A stretch of DNA of 64,000 nt. Source: Perca fluviatilis (Eukaryota; Chordata; Actinopteri; Perciformes; Percidae). Below are positions 1-10,984 of this stretch, in pieces. Positions within the stretch are counted from its first letter, which is position 1. Each line of letters opens with the position of its first letter. The translations under genes and the position numbers were made by a program. The stretch is taken from assembly GCF_010015445.1 (NCBI RefSeq), contig NC_053118.1, forward strand, positions 4,977,781 through 5,041,780. The letters run 5' to 3'. The notes beneath the pieces are model-generated. The model had not been told where the DNA came from. It saw nothing but the letters and a program-made list of their open reading frames with translations, and did not search any database.

Positions 1-389
1 TCCACCACAACCTGAAATATAATATTGGATTGGTTAGATACATTTCAGAAGAATAACTACTTGTGTTATTACATTAAGTGGAACATTATCCCATAAACTA
101 TTTACTTTTTAATGAGTGATTAGAATTTTGTAAATATTTTTTTCACTGATTTATTTTTTTAAAAGTTATGAGGTGGTGGAAATTACATTGAATGGACGTC
201 CATGTAGAAAAACAGAAGACATTTCTTTGAAACCTTCTGAAGCAGACAATTCCATTTAACAAATCATTAGTCTCATTAGTGATTAGTCTGTTTGGTTCCA
301 TAACCAGATGAACAGTTACAGTCTTACTGTAAACAACTTTAACCACAAATAGTCACATGAAAAATGTAAATTACGCATAAATTGTGATT
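1..389. other. AT-rich stretch, nothing recognised
   Basis: No convincing coding frame, RNA gene or transposon end is visible. The short minus-strand frame at 143-346 has no recognisable motif. Confidence 0.5.
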
Positions 390-671
390 GTAACATTCTA
401 ATTGGTTAGATGAACATGATGTTTTGAATTTTGGAATACTTAAAAAAACACCTAAACTTTAGTCATGTCAATGCATTGTAACATGAACTATAAAGCATCT
501 TGAGCATGCACACGCTGTGTGTGAGTGAGTTTGGTATTGTAAAATTCTAATCGGTCTCTTAGATTAACACTGTTCTGAAGAGAACATTTAAAAGACACCT
601 TAAACTATATCATATCAATTATCATATAACATGAACTGTAAAGCATCTTGAACACGAGGGCTGTGCATGCA
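390..671. repeat. Degenerate tandem duplication, about 148-bp unit
   Basis: Two diverged copies lie head to tail, starting at 390 (TGTAACATTCTAATTGG) and 538 (TGTAAAATTCTAATCGG). Both end in an ACATGAACT-TAAAGCATCTTGA stretch (second copy with G for A in AACTGTAAAG), just before the GA-rich microsatellite. Confidence 0.6.
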
Positions 672-673
672 TG

Positions 674-738
<65 letters not shown>

Positions 739-903
739 GCATGGAGGTTTGTCCAGAGGACAATTATGGTGACCAGACGGTATGTGTGTGAGAGATAATG
801 TACATGAAAGTGAGGTAGTGTGTGTGAGAGAGAGAGACAGTTTATGAGAGAGGGAGCGTGTGCGTGTGGGAGAGAGAGAGAGCGAAAGAGAGAGAGAGGG
901 AGG
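672..903. repeat. Compound GA/GT microsatellite
   Basis: A nearly pure (AG)n tract runs from about 672 to 733. Shorter GA and GT runs follow between 783 and 903, separated by about 50 bp of unique sequence. The Arg-Glu or Leu-Ser repetitive ORFs across it are artefacts of the repeat. Confidence 0.9.
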
Positions 904-916
904 GTGACAATGTGAT

Positions 917-1880
917 TCAAGGCCAAATCTTGCAGATTTCTTTCCAAACTTCCGTCTTAATCTCCTTGTGCGGTTTTGTCACTGGTACGGGCTCAGGGAT
1001 GAGGCCTATTATATCCATGGGTTGGTACCAAATAACATCATCTCTCAGTGGCCAATAAAAACGATTGATCCCAATACCGGTCATTGTTTTCACTTGAGCA
1101 CCACTGTATAACTCAACATCCTGAATAATACCTGGATACACATCTCCATCATACACCACTGCACACCACTGATGGGTAAGACCCTCATGCAAGTCTAAAA
1201 TTGGTTGCAGACCTCCATCTTGGGATGTGACAGGAAGTGTACTTGTTGTGGGGGTAGCTTCATCCCATGGTTGAAACCTGACCGTTTCTGGTGTGAAACA
1301 GTTGCAATTGTTGGGTGCAGAGCAAAAACAACTAAGAATCCTCCATGACATCTGGCCTGTAGAATGACAGGTAATCTGCAAGGAGATTAAAAAACAGTCT
1401 GTCAGAGCATTCGATTAGTCATAACTTGTGTTAAGAAACAACAGCGAGACCATACCTGATGAATTTTCATCGTGCCACGAATTGTCTGTAATTCAGATGG
1501 AACGTGAACATCTTTTGCCTCAACGGCATCTGGCTCAATATAGAACAGCTCTGTGGCAGACTTTTGCTGCTTAAGCTCCTCAAGCAGTACTTGTGCATCT
1601 GGAATGTCCTTCCCTCTTGCAATAAGATCATCCGCTCTTCTCTTCACCGCCGCTCCAATCCCATCAGCTGTCATGGCCATCCTCTAGGAAATTCCAGGTC
1701 ACCCTTTTCCAACCCATTTGGTAAGGAACATTGGTGAGGAGGAAGAAGTTTTTTTGAGCGATATTGCGTTGTTGGTCCGTCACTGACCACATGAAGTGTG
1801 GTATGTTGTTCTCTCAAGTAAGTTAGCACTTGGGTTAGATGTGCCCATATTGCTGAGGGATCGTGGCGAAAAGAAGAGCT
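917..1880 (-). pseudogene. Spliced, frameshifted transposase-like gene remnant
   Basis: Three minus-strand reading pieces line up in order. The first (about 1880-1677) contains SDGPTTQYR. The second (about 1676-1456) contains ADGIGAAVKRRADDLIARGK. The third (1375-917) is Cys-rich at its start and ends with WYQPMDIIGLIPEPVPV. Pieces one and two are in different frames, with the break just before ADGIG. Pieces two and three are joined by a clean 80-bp intron: donor CAG|GTATGG after 1456, acceptor TTGCAG before 1375. I recognise this arrangement from uncharacterised, probably transposon-derived, proteins common in fish, but cannot name the superfamily. The 5' part is lost where an L2 tail abuts at about 1881. 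The frameshift and truncation make it non-functional. Confidence 0.6.
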
Positions 1881-2820
1881 GATTAACAATACATTTATTT
1901 GTAAAGCGCTTTCAAATCAAAGTGCTGTACAGAGCATAGAAAAAACAATTAAAAAATTTAAATTTAAAAACATTTCAAATAACTAAAACAAAAATGAACA
2001 CACTCGGACTCTCAGGAAAAACATACAGAGAAATTAGGCCTCATACACAACAGTAAACAGATGGGTCTTTAGCTTTGCTTTAAAAGCCTCAACAGAACAA
2101 GCCTGCCTAATGTCCAGAGGTAAACTGTTCCACAATGTCGGTGCACGGAAAGAAAAAGCCTGTTCACCAATTGTCTTCTTTTTAACCCTTGGGACACTCA
2201 GAAGACCCGTCCCCTGAGAACGCAGGGCTCGAGCAGGCACATAGGGGTTCACTAGGTCTTTAAGATACAATGGTGCGCTGCCCTTTACTATTTTATAGGT
2301 TAGCAGCAACACCTTAAAGTCTGCTCTGGCATGAAAGGGGAGCCAATGAAGAGAGGATAACACTGGTGTAATATGTTCATATCTGGAGGCTCCGGTCAGA
2401 ACACGAGCTGCAGCATTCTGAACCATCTGTAGACTCCGAAGACTTTTCTTTGGCAGACCTGACAGAAGGACATTACAATAATCCAGCCTAGATGACACAA
2501 AGGCATGAATGAGGACCTCAGAGTCCTTAAACGACAGTATTGATCTGATCTTGGAGATGTTTCTAAGATGGAAAAAAGCAACTCTGGTCACCTCCTTTAT
2601 ATGTAAATCAAACAAGAGTGACTGATCGAAAAACACACCAAGATTCTTAACTTGGTCACTGCGATTGATTGCACAATCATCGAGAGACAAAGTAATGTGA
2701 TCAAAAAGATGACCTAGTTTTGCTGGTCCGATAACCATCATTTCTGTCTTAGCAAAATTAAGCAACAAGAAATTTGTTGATAACCAGCTCTTAACAGCTG
2801 CAAGACAGGCCTCAAGTTTA
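1881..2820 (-). mobile_element. LINE-2 type retrotransposon, 5'-truncated 3' end
   Basis: The minus strand encodes a 244-residue open frame (2768-2034) matching the C-terminal part of an L2-type reverse transcriptase ORF. Landmarks are VKNLGVFFDQ, SRLDYCNVLLSGLPKKSL, the NAAARVLT block, SLHWLPFHARADFKVLLLTY and a final FKAKLKTHLF before the stop. The 3' UTR ends in the typical GTACAGCACTTTG and AAATAAATG tail near 1885. The catalytic RT core is missing because the copy is 5'-truncated. Its 5' side joins an L1 endonuclease fragment at about 2820. Confidence 0.85.
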
Positions 2821-3118
2821 GCCGTTTAGCTGATTTCCTGCCTGAAGAGTGTTTACTACTTTTGTCTATGGTGAGTGTGCATCTCCGTGACAGCAGCACA
2901 ATGGAGCCCTTGGTTTTGGTGTCATCACTAGATGAAGCAGCAACCTTAAAGTATTTATTTTGTAGCCGATTTACATCTCTTTTATGTAAGTGTGACTCTT
3001 GTATAAGTGCCACGTCTCTGTTTTTCCTTCTTAAATAATCCAGGAATTTAGCTCGTTTGATTGGCCCATTTAGCCCCCTGATGTTAACTGAAAGGATTGA
3101 AAGCTCAGCCATCTTCAA
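2821..3118 (-). pseudogene. L1-type LINE ORF2 N terminus (endonuclease start)
   Basis: The minus-strand frame starts with an ATG near 3112 and reads VNIRGLNGPIKRAKFLDYL, then VALIQESHLHKRDV and KGSIVLLSRR. These are the opening blocks of the AP endonuclease of fish L1 ORF2: the RGLN region and the catalytic-glutamate QESHL region. Only about 95 residues remain; the GDFN block, the reverse transcriptase and the C terminus are absent. The frame runs without a stop into the L2 piece, which makes a chimeric ORF. Confidence 0.75.
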
Positions 3119-3757
3119 AATTGAAACGCATACGTGTCTTGAGTATCCTACCGGATTTTGCTGACAAATCTGTAGACCCTCTGAGACCGCAGACCCCCTC
3201 CCCTATTTGTAAGATGTGTGACCACATCAAATGCAGTTTGCGCAAAACTCCAGCTCAAATCTACACTTCCTGTCTTAAGTCACAGGTTAATTGAAACAGG
3301 TCTAGTGAATTCTTATGTTAAACATGAACAATAAATATAAACACCTTCAAACAATTTCTGGACTAAGCTGTGTAAAAAACAGACCAATTTAGTTGGAGCA
3401 ATAAGCAGACTATGAGCTGTACAGACCATATCCCTCATGTTCTTTCAGTCTAGCTTAACTGTTAACAAACGTAAACTGTAAACTGACTAGCCACTATTTA
3501 TCATGTATTTTCAGTCTGGTTAAGTGTCCCTTTAAAGCTTAGTTACGAAACTTACATTGTCACTTACATCTTACATCCTCAGGATTCATAATTTTCCTTT
3601 TTTCAGCCAGATTAAGTGTCCTCAAAAATATAGATTGTAGACTGAGTAGCCAGCATTCATCATTCCTTACAGTCTGGTTAGATGTCCCTCCAACGGTTGG
3701 TTTCAAAACTTACACACAGCGTCCTCCAGTCAAACTCGGTACAGTGGCCCAAATACC
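3119..3757. repeat. Non-coding spacer with four degenerate ~75-85 bp repeats
   Basis: Similar blocks begin near 3427, 3491, 3576 and 3650. Each carries a CATNNTTTTCAGTCTGGTTAAGTGTCC-like consensus with variations. The stretch lies between the L1 ORF2 start and the upstream minus-strand ORF, so it may be a 5' UTR or inter-ORF region of the same retrotransposon. Confidence 0.5.
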
Positions 3758-3758
3758 G

Positions 3759-4238
3759 TTAGTCCACAGGTTCTCCAGTCGCGGCCCCCGGTATCAAATC
3801 AAAGTCCCACGGTCGCTCTCCGGTTCCTTGCGGCGGGGGATAATCCATGCATGTAGCACGTCCTCTTCCTGCAATTCCAGCCAGAAAATCCCCCCGCTCT
3901 CCCAGGGCAGCGTGGCAAATGAACAAGTCAGAGTTGCGTTCAGCGTGCAGTGCAAGCTTGTGTTGTATCTCTTCAGGCAGCCGAAGCCGCTGGATCTTGA
4001 GTGTGACGCAGTCAGACTGGTCCGGCTCACATACCATGCTTTCCTGCATCTCAGGTTCTGCCCCGATTAGTTGCTTCGAGGAATTAATTTCGGCCAGCAC
4101 TCCCTTCACCGCGCTGTCGATCACTGATTTAAGTACACTTAGCTGCTTCTCCAAGACCCGGTCGATTAATTCCTCCATATTAGAGAGCATGTTCACATTA
4201 GCTGCTCCGTTAGCCACCACTCCATTAGCCGCAGACAT
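3759..4238 (-). CDS. Unassigned 159-residue ORF, possible LINE ORF1 or captured exon
   Basis: The frame opens with MSAANGVVANGAANVNM, followed by a helical, charged stretch (about residues 20-60: MEELIDRVLEKQLSVLKSV) that could form a coiled coil. It ends in a Pro/Gly-rich tail (CMDYPPPQGTGERPWDFD). I do not recognise the family. It lies upstream of an L1 ORF2 start on the same strand, so it may be a divergent ORF1. A GTAAGT donor-like site lies about 45 bp after the stop, so a terminal exon of another transcript is also possible. Confidence 0.35.
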   Translation of the reverse strand: MSAANGVVANGAANVNMLSNMEELIDRVLEKQLSVLKSVIDSAVKGVLAEINSSKQLIGAEPEMQESMVCEPDQSDCVTLKIQRLRLPEEIQHKLALHAERNSDLFICHAALGERGDFLAGIAGRGRATCMDYPPPQGTGERPWDFDLIPGAATGEPVD

Positions 4239-4336
4239 GCTAGGTTATTGAATGAAATACGGAGGCGAGTATAGGAGCTCAGTCTATTGCAACGATAGCG
4301 GCTGCCAGTCACGTGCTTCTCCCCTTCTTAATATTT
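4239..4336. other. Flank between unassigned ORF and family A array
   Basis: Short non-coding stretch upstream of the ORF start (possible 5' leader on the minus strand). Family A begins at 4337. Confidence 0.3.
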
Positions 4337-4604
4337 AGGGCCCGAGCGCCGACAGTGGCGAAGGCCCTATTGAAACAGAAGGAATTATTAGGGCCCGAGT
4401 GCCGACAGCGGCGAAGGCCCTATTGAAACTGAAGGAATTATTAGGGCCCGAGCGCCGACAGCGGCGAAGGCCCTATTGAAACTGAAGAAATTATTAGGGC
4501 CCGAGGGCCGACAGCGGCGAAGGCCCTATTGAAACTGAAGGAATTATTATTAGGGCCCGAGCGCCGACAGCGGCGAAGGCCCTATTGAAACTGAAGGAAT
4601 TATT
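4337..4604 (+). repeat. Five tandem copies of the 53-bp family A head
   Basis: AGGGCCCGAG heads start at 4337, 4390, 4443, 4496 and 4552 (spacing 53, 53, 53 and 56 bp). Each carries the same hairpin and ends in GAA(G/A)GAATTATT-like sequence. Only the last head continues into the element body, through a CTTT microsatellite (about 4604-4626). Confidence 0.9.
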
Positions 4605-6250
4605 CTTTCTTTCTTTCTTTCTTTCTTCTATTATTTTCCCGTCAAAATGAATTGGCTTTTTGAGGGGCTTAATATATTCAAAAACTCACCAAATTTGGCG
4701 GTCGCATCAAGTCTGGTGAAAATTACGTATTTTAAGGGTTTTGGGAATAGGTGCACAAAAATGGCTCGCTAGCGCCCTACAAAGTTAAGAAAATTGAGCC
4801 ACCTCCAGTGCGTTTAACGTAGACTCACGAAAACTTGGTACACCTATGTAACATGTCAAGATGTACAAAAACTTCATTAGAGCCATACCCTAAACCCAAC
4901 AGGAAGTCCGCCATTTTGATTTCAAAGTTCGAAATTAGTGCGATTTTGGCCATTTCCACATGTCGTACTTTAACGAACTCCTCCTAGAGATTTCATCCGA
5001 TCAACTTCAAACTCGGTCTGTGCCATCTTAAGATGTTAAAGATGAAAAGTTGTTAAAAGAAAAACTTTTCGTCATAGGGCGTGGCCGTGGCGGGGCGGCC
5101 ATTTTGTGCATTTCGCGCAAACAGGAAGTGGCTGTAACTCGAGGGTACGTGTCCGGTTTACCTCGAAACTTTTCAGGATTCATAAGAGTCCAACCCTGAG
5201 GACAAATAAAGGCCGATATTTACTTAAAGTCATAGCCGCCCCCTAGTGGCAACAGGAAGTAGGCCTAAAAGTCAAGGTGCTATACTTTAACGAACTCCTC
5301 CTAGAGATTTCATCTGATGGACTTCAAACTTGGTCTGTACCATCCCAACACTTCAACGATGAAAAGTTATTAAAAGAAAAACTTTCGGCCAGACGGTGTG
5401 GGCGGGCGTGGGGGCCATTTTGAGTGTTTAGCGATGACCAAAGAAGTTGTTGTAACTTGAGTGTACGTTGTCGTATCTGCCCGAAATTTGTCAGGATGGA
5501 CAAGGGTCCAGGCCTGAGGACACCTACAGGCCAAAATTGACTTTTGGTCATAGCGCCCCCCTCTGGCCACAGGAAATCTGCCTTATATGACAAACATCAT
5601 CCGATTTACATGAAACTTATAATATGTGGTCTACATGTGATACTGAGCCAGCCCCTATAATATGACCACGCCCACTTACTCAGGCCACGCCCCCTTTCAT
5701 AACATTTGAACCGTCTAAGGTAGAGTCTTGTGTGAGGTGTCATTGAACTCAGCAGAGACTTCATTTTTAATTGGTGATGGTTTGACCCGCCCCCTATTGT
5801 TAAGCCCCGCCCCCTTTCATACAATTTGAACCGTTTAAGGTATACCCTTGTGTGAGGTATCAATGAACTCAGCAGAGACTTCCTACTTCATTGGTGATGG
5901 TTTGGCCCGCCCCCTATGTTGAAGCCACGCCCTTTTTAATAAATGCTGACCCATCTAAGGTAGAGTCTTGTGTGAGGTATCATTGAACTCAGCAGAGACT
6001 TCCTTCTTCATTGGTGATGGTTTGACCTGCCCCTATGCATTAGCCGGACCCTTTTCACAGCTAATCAACCGTATAACGTAGTCTTGTGTGAGGTATCGTC
6101 GAACTCGGCGGGGAGTTCCCTTTTCATTGGTGACAATTTGCGGCATTTGAGTGCCGCGCAAATGCACGGTCGCAAGGAGCGGCGTCCGCCGGTAACCACG
6201 ACGCGCACAGAGGCGCGAGGGCCCGTCCATCGCTGCTCGCAGCTTTAATT
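4337..6250 (+). mobile_element. Family A repeat copy 1 (hairpin-ended, Helitron-like?)
   Basis: The copy starts with AGGGCCCGAGCG and ends in GCTGCTCGCAGCTTTAATT. The 5' head can fold: outer stem AGGGCC/GGCCCT, inner stem CGCC/GGCG. The 3' end carries a second hairpin, GCTGC-TC-GCAGC, seven bases before the end. The body has the TAGCGCCCCCTAGTGGC and AACAGGAAGT blocks, then four modules of about 118 bp beginning CCACGCCCCCTTTCAT. No protein is encoded; the short ORFs recur in every copy only because the DNA recurs. Terminal hairpins without inverted repeats suggest a Helitron or Helentron relative, but no Rep/helicase gene is present. Confidence 0.65.
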
Positions 6251-7903
6251 CTTTGTTTCTTTCTTTCTTCTATTATTTTCCCGTCAAATGAATTGGCTTT
6301 TTGAGGGGCTTAACATATTCAAAAACTCACCAAATTTGACGTTCACATCAAGTCTGGTGAAAATCTACGTATTTTAAGGGTTTTGGGAATAGGCGCACAA
6401 AAATGGCTCGCTAGCGCCCCCTAGAAAGTTAAGAAAATTGAGCCCTCCAGTGCGTTTAACGTAGACTCGACGAAACTTGGTACACATATGTAACATGTCA
6501 AGACGTACAAAACGTTTACCGTCATTACGCCCACCCTAAACCCAACAGGAAGTCCGCCATTTTGATCTCAAAGTTCGAAATTAGTGCGATTTTGGCCATT
6601 TCCACATGTCGTACTTTAACGAACTCCTCCTAGAGATTTCATCCGATCAACTTCAAACTCGGTCTGTGCCATCTTAAGATATTAAAGATGAAAAGTTGTT
6701 AAAAGAAAAACTTTTCGTCATAGGGCGTGGCCGTGGCGGGGCGGCCATTTTGTGCGTTTCGCCGCCGAAACAGGAAGTGGGTGTAACTCGAGTGTACATT
6801 GTCCGATTACCTCGAAACTTTTCAGGATTCATAAGAGTCCAACCCTGAGGACAAATAAAGGCCGATATTTACTTAAAGTCATAGCGCCCCCTAGTGGCAA
6901 CAGGAAGTAGGCCTAAAAGTCAAGGTGCAATACTTTAACGAACTCCTCCTAGAGATTTCATCCGATGGACTTCAAACTTGGTCTGTACCATCCCAACACC
7001 TTAACGATGAAAAGTTATTAAAAGAAAAACTTTTCGTCAGACGGTGTGGGCGTGGCGTGGCGGCCATTTTGAGTGTTTAGCGATGACCAAAGAAGTTGTT
7101 GTAACTTGAGTGTACGTTGTCGTATCTGCCTGAAATTTGTCACGATGGACAAGGGTCCGGGCCTGAGGACACCTACAGGCCAAAATTGACTTTTGGTCAT
7201 AGCGCCCCCCCCTGGCCACAGGAAATCTGCCTTATATGACAAACATCATCCGATTTACATGAAACTTAGAATGTGTGGTCTACATGTGATACTGAGCCGC
7301 CCCCTATAATATGACCACGCCCACTTACTCAGGCCACGCCCCCTTTCATAACATTTGAACCGTTTAAGGTAGAGACTCGTGTGAGGTGTCATTGAACTCA
7401 GCAGAGACTTCCTTTTTAATTGGTGATGGTTTGACCTGCCCCCTATGCTTTAGCCACGCCCCTTTTCATAACATTTGAACCGTTTAAGGTATACCCTTGT
7501 GTGAGGTATCATTGAACTCAGCAGAGACTTCCTTCTTCATCTGTGATGGTTTGGCCCGTCCTCTATGTTTAAGCCACGCCCCCTTTCATACATGCTGACC
7601 CATTTAAGGTAGAGTCTTGTGTGAGGTATCATTCATCTCAGCAGAGGCTTAATTTTTAATTGGTGATGGTTGGACCCGCCCCCTACGCTTTAGCCACGCC
7701 CCCTTTCACAGCTAATGAACCATATGACGTAGAGTCTTGTGTGAGCTATCGTTGAACTCGGCGGGGAGTTCCCTTTTCATTGGTGACGGTTTGCGGCGTC
7801 TGAGTGCCGCGCGAATGCACGGTCGCAAGGAGCGGTGTCCGCCGGTAACCCTGACGCGCGCAGAGGCGCGAGGGCCCGTCCATCGCTGCTCGCAGCTTTA
7901 ATT
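6251..7903 (+). mobile_element. Family A repeat copy 2, headless, directly abutting copy 1
   Basis: It begins directly after the 3' end of copy 1 with CTTTGTTTCTTTC and the TTATTTTCCCGTCAAATG block, and lacks the 53-bp head. The body and four 118-bp modules are collinear with copy 1. It ends in the GCTGCTCGCAGCTTTAATT hairpin terminus. Confidence 0.8.
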
Positions 7904-8008
7904 AGGGCCCGAGCGCCGACAGCGGCGAAGGCCCTATTGAAACTGAAGGAATTATTAGGGCCCGAGCGCTGACAGCGGCGAAGGCCCTATTGAAACTGAA
8001 GGAATTAT

Positions 8009-8041
<33 letters not shown>

Positions 8042-9333
8042 TATTATTTTCCCGTCAAATGAATTGGCTTTTTGAGGGGCTTAATATATTCAAAAACTCA
8101 CCAAATTTGGCGGTCGCATCAAGTCTGGTGAAAATCTACGTATTTTAAGGGTTTCGGGAATAGGCGCACAAAAATGGCTCGCTAGCGCCCCCTACAAAGT
8201 TAAGAAAATTGAGCCCCTCCAGTGCGTTTAACGTAGACTCACGAAACTTGGTACACATATGTAACATGTCAAGATGTACAAAAAACTTCATTAGAGCCAT
8301 ACCCTAAACCCAACAGGAAGTCCGCCATTTTGATTTCAAAGTTCGAAATTAGTGCGATTTTGGCCATTTCCACATGTCGTACTTTAACGAACTCCTCCTA
8401 GAGATTTCATCCGATCAACTTCAAACTCGGTCTGTGCCATCGTAAGATATTAAAGATGAAAAGTTGTTAAAAGAAAAACTTTTCGTCATAGGACGTGGCC
8501 GTGGCGGGGCGGCCATTTTGTGCATTTCGCCGCCGAAACAGGAAGTGGGTGTAACTCGAGTGTACGTTGTCCGATTACCTCGAAACTTTTCAGGATTCAT
8601 AAGAGTCCGACCCTGAGGACAAATAAAGGCCGATATTTACTTAAAGTCATAGCGCCCCCTAGTGGCAACAGGAAGTAGGCCTAAAAGTCAAGGTGCTATA
8701 CTTTAACGAACTCCTCCTAGAGATTTCATCCGATGGACTTCAAACTTGGTCTGTACCATCCCAACACCTTAACGATGAAAAGTTATAAAAAGAAAAACTT
8801 TTCGTCAGACGGTGTGGGCGTGGCGGCCATTTTGAGTGTTTAGCGATGAAGAAAGAAGTTGTTGTAACTTGAGTGTACGTTGTCGTATCTGCCCGAAATT
8901 TGTCAGGATGGACAAGGGTCCAGGCCTGAGGACACCTACAGGCCAAAATTGACTTTTGGTCATAGCGCCCCCCTCTGGCCACAGGAAATCTGCCTTATAT
9001 GACAAACATCATCCGATTTACATGAAACTTATATGTGGTCTACATGTGATACTGAGCCAGCCCCTATAATATGACCACGCCCACTTACTCAGGCCACGCC
9101 CCCTTTCATAACATTTGAACCGTCTAAGGTAGTCTTGTGTGAGGTGTCATTGAACTCAGCAGAGACTTCATTTTTAATTGGTGAAGGTTTGACCCGCCCC
9201 CTATTGTTAAGCCCCGCCCCCTTTCATACAATTTGAACCGTTTAAGGTATACCCTTGTGTGAGGTATCAATGAACTCAGCAGAGACTTCCTACTTCATTG
9301 GTGATGGTTTGGCCCGCCCCCTATGCTTTAGCC
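7904..9333 (+). mobile_element. Family A repeat copy 3, two heads, 3'-truncated
   Basis: Two 53-bp heads (7904 and 7957) are followed by a CTTT tract and the standard body. The copy stops inside the module region, after GCCCGCCCCCTATGCTTTAGCC at 9333, where unrelated sequence begins. Copies 1, 2 and 3 are head to tail with no spacer. Confidence 0.8.
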
Positions 9334-10234
9334 TTAGTAGCGCGAAACCAAAACATGCCGAAGCGAACAACAAAAGCTCGTCTTGAAAGACGAGGAGGTG
9401 GAGTTGCATGTTTGTCTGATGATGACCGGCACAATTGACCGTGATAAGCCACAACACAGCACCCACGGGAGCACTACCAATACCCTGAGCCTCGCGGCCC
9501 TTCAGCCGCTGCTTGAGAGCGAGAGGCAGCGGGCAGAGGAGGCTGAAGCAGACCCTCCTCTGCCCGCTGACGGCTGACCTCTGCCCGCTGACCGCTGACC
9601 GCTGCCACTCGCTCGCTCTCTCTCTCTCTTCATCCGTAACGTTGTTGCTTGCTCTGGCTCAAATGAATAGCCTACATATCGTCATCGAACTATAACAACC
9701 TTATCCACATTGTTGAAATCATTTAAATATTGAGCCATTACATTGAAATTCTAACAGGAGCCTATAATTTCTGTAGCCTACTCCGTAACAACAGACGCCT
9801 TTTTCTCGTCTCTCTCCACACCTCTTCAGACTTTTGCGTTTTTACCCTTTAGACGGTAACGCGACGGTGGAGCGTTTTTAAGATTTCCACTCTGGAGGGT
9901 GGTTTCACTTTTTTGCGTTTTTAAGCCCCAAAAACGCCGTCGCCGTATAAACGAAAGGCACATCCGATAAAATATTTTTTCGTTTTCACCCGAGAGCGTC
10001 ATCGTGTAAACAGGGCCTAAAAGAGCCAGATCTGCCATTGCTGATAAGTGATCAACTGATGACTTCTCCTTCTCCTGTTAAACTGATTATATGCTGCACC
10101 GCAAGTCCACACTGACTCCAAAACTTGCGTACACGAGTTCAGACCAGCCTACGCTCACGTTGAAATTGATAAATGCCGAGCTTTGCGTCCTACGCCTGTT
10201 TTAGGTCGTACGCACGTTTCATAAATGAGGGCCA
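9334..10234. mobile_element. Insert of mixed DNA-transposon fragments
   Basis: The sequence interrupts the family A cluster. 9334-9700 holds a short + ORF with a Glu/Ala-rich end (SLAALQPLLESERQRAEEAE), not recognised. 9790-10020 looks like the terminal part of a DNA transposon ending near GTGTAAACAGGGCC. 10070-10233 ends in CGTTTCATAAATGAGGGCC, resembling another fish DNA-transposon terminus. Matching left ends are not visible, so these are probably truncated fragments. Confidence 0.45.
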
Positions 10235-10863
10235 GTATGTGTGGTCTACGTGTGATACTGAGCCGCCCCCTATGATATGATCACGCCCACTTACTCAGGC
10301 CACGCCCCCTTTCATAACATTTGAACCGTTTAAGGTAGAGTCTCGTGTGAGGTGTCATTGAACTCAGCAGAGACTTTGTTTTTAATTGGTCATGGTTTGA
10401 CCCGCCCCCTTTGCTTAAGCCCCGCCCCCTTTCATACAATTTGAACCGTTTAAGATAGACCCTTGTGTGAGGTATCAATGAACTCAGCAGAGACTTCCTT
10501 CTTGATTGGTGATGGTTTGGCCCGCCCCCTATGTTGAAGCCACGCCCCCTTTAATAAATGCTGACCCATCTAAGGTAGAGTCTTGTGTGAGGTATCATTG
10601 AACTCAGCAGACTTCCTTCTTTATTGGTGATGGTTTGACCTGCCCCCTATGCATTAGCCACGCCCCTTTTCACAGCTAATGAACCGTATGACGTAGAGTC
10701 TTGTGAGGTATCGTTAAACTCTGCGGGGAGTTCCCTTTTCATTGGTTACAGTTTGCGGCGTCTGAGTGCTGCGCAAATGTACGCTCGCAAGGAGCAGAGT
10801 CCGCTGGTAACCCTGACGCGTGCCGAGGCGCGAGGGCCCGTCCATCGCTGCTCGCAGCTTTAA
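10235..10863 (+). mobile_element. Family A repeat copy 4, 3' portion only
   Basis: It starts at the GTGTGGTCTACGTGTGATAC block upstream of the module array. It carries four modules of about 118 bp (near 10300, 10420, 10540 and 10660) and ends in GCTGCTCGCAGCTTTAATA. It does not simply continue copy 3, because it starts further upstream in the element than where copy 3 stops. Confidence 0.75.
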
Positions 10864-10984
10864 TATATATTCTTTTTACTATTATTATTATTTTTACTTA
10901 TTTTAATGCAATGGTCATCTGCAAAGTGAAAATTACTTTATTTACCAAATGTAGTAGGTTTATAGGGGATATTGCTGAGATAAA

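Noticed and set aside
615..1058. ORFs with Ser-Leu or Arg-Glu repeats
   Set aside because: Translation of the GA microsatellite.
5324..9005. Recurrent minus-strand ORFs starting MSYKADFLWP or MARGGRYDQKS
   Set aside because: They occur at the same place in each family A copy, overlap each other in two frames and have no domain; they reflect repeated DNA.
4337..10863. CRISPR-like array of regularly spaced 53-bp repeats
   Set aside because: The units are contiguous with no spacers and lie in a eukaryotic repeat family.
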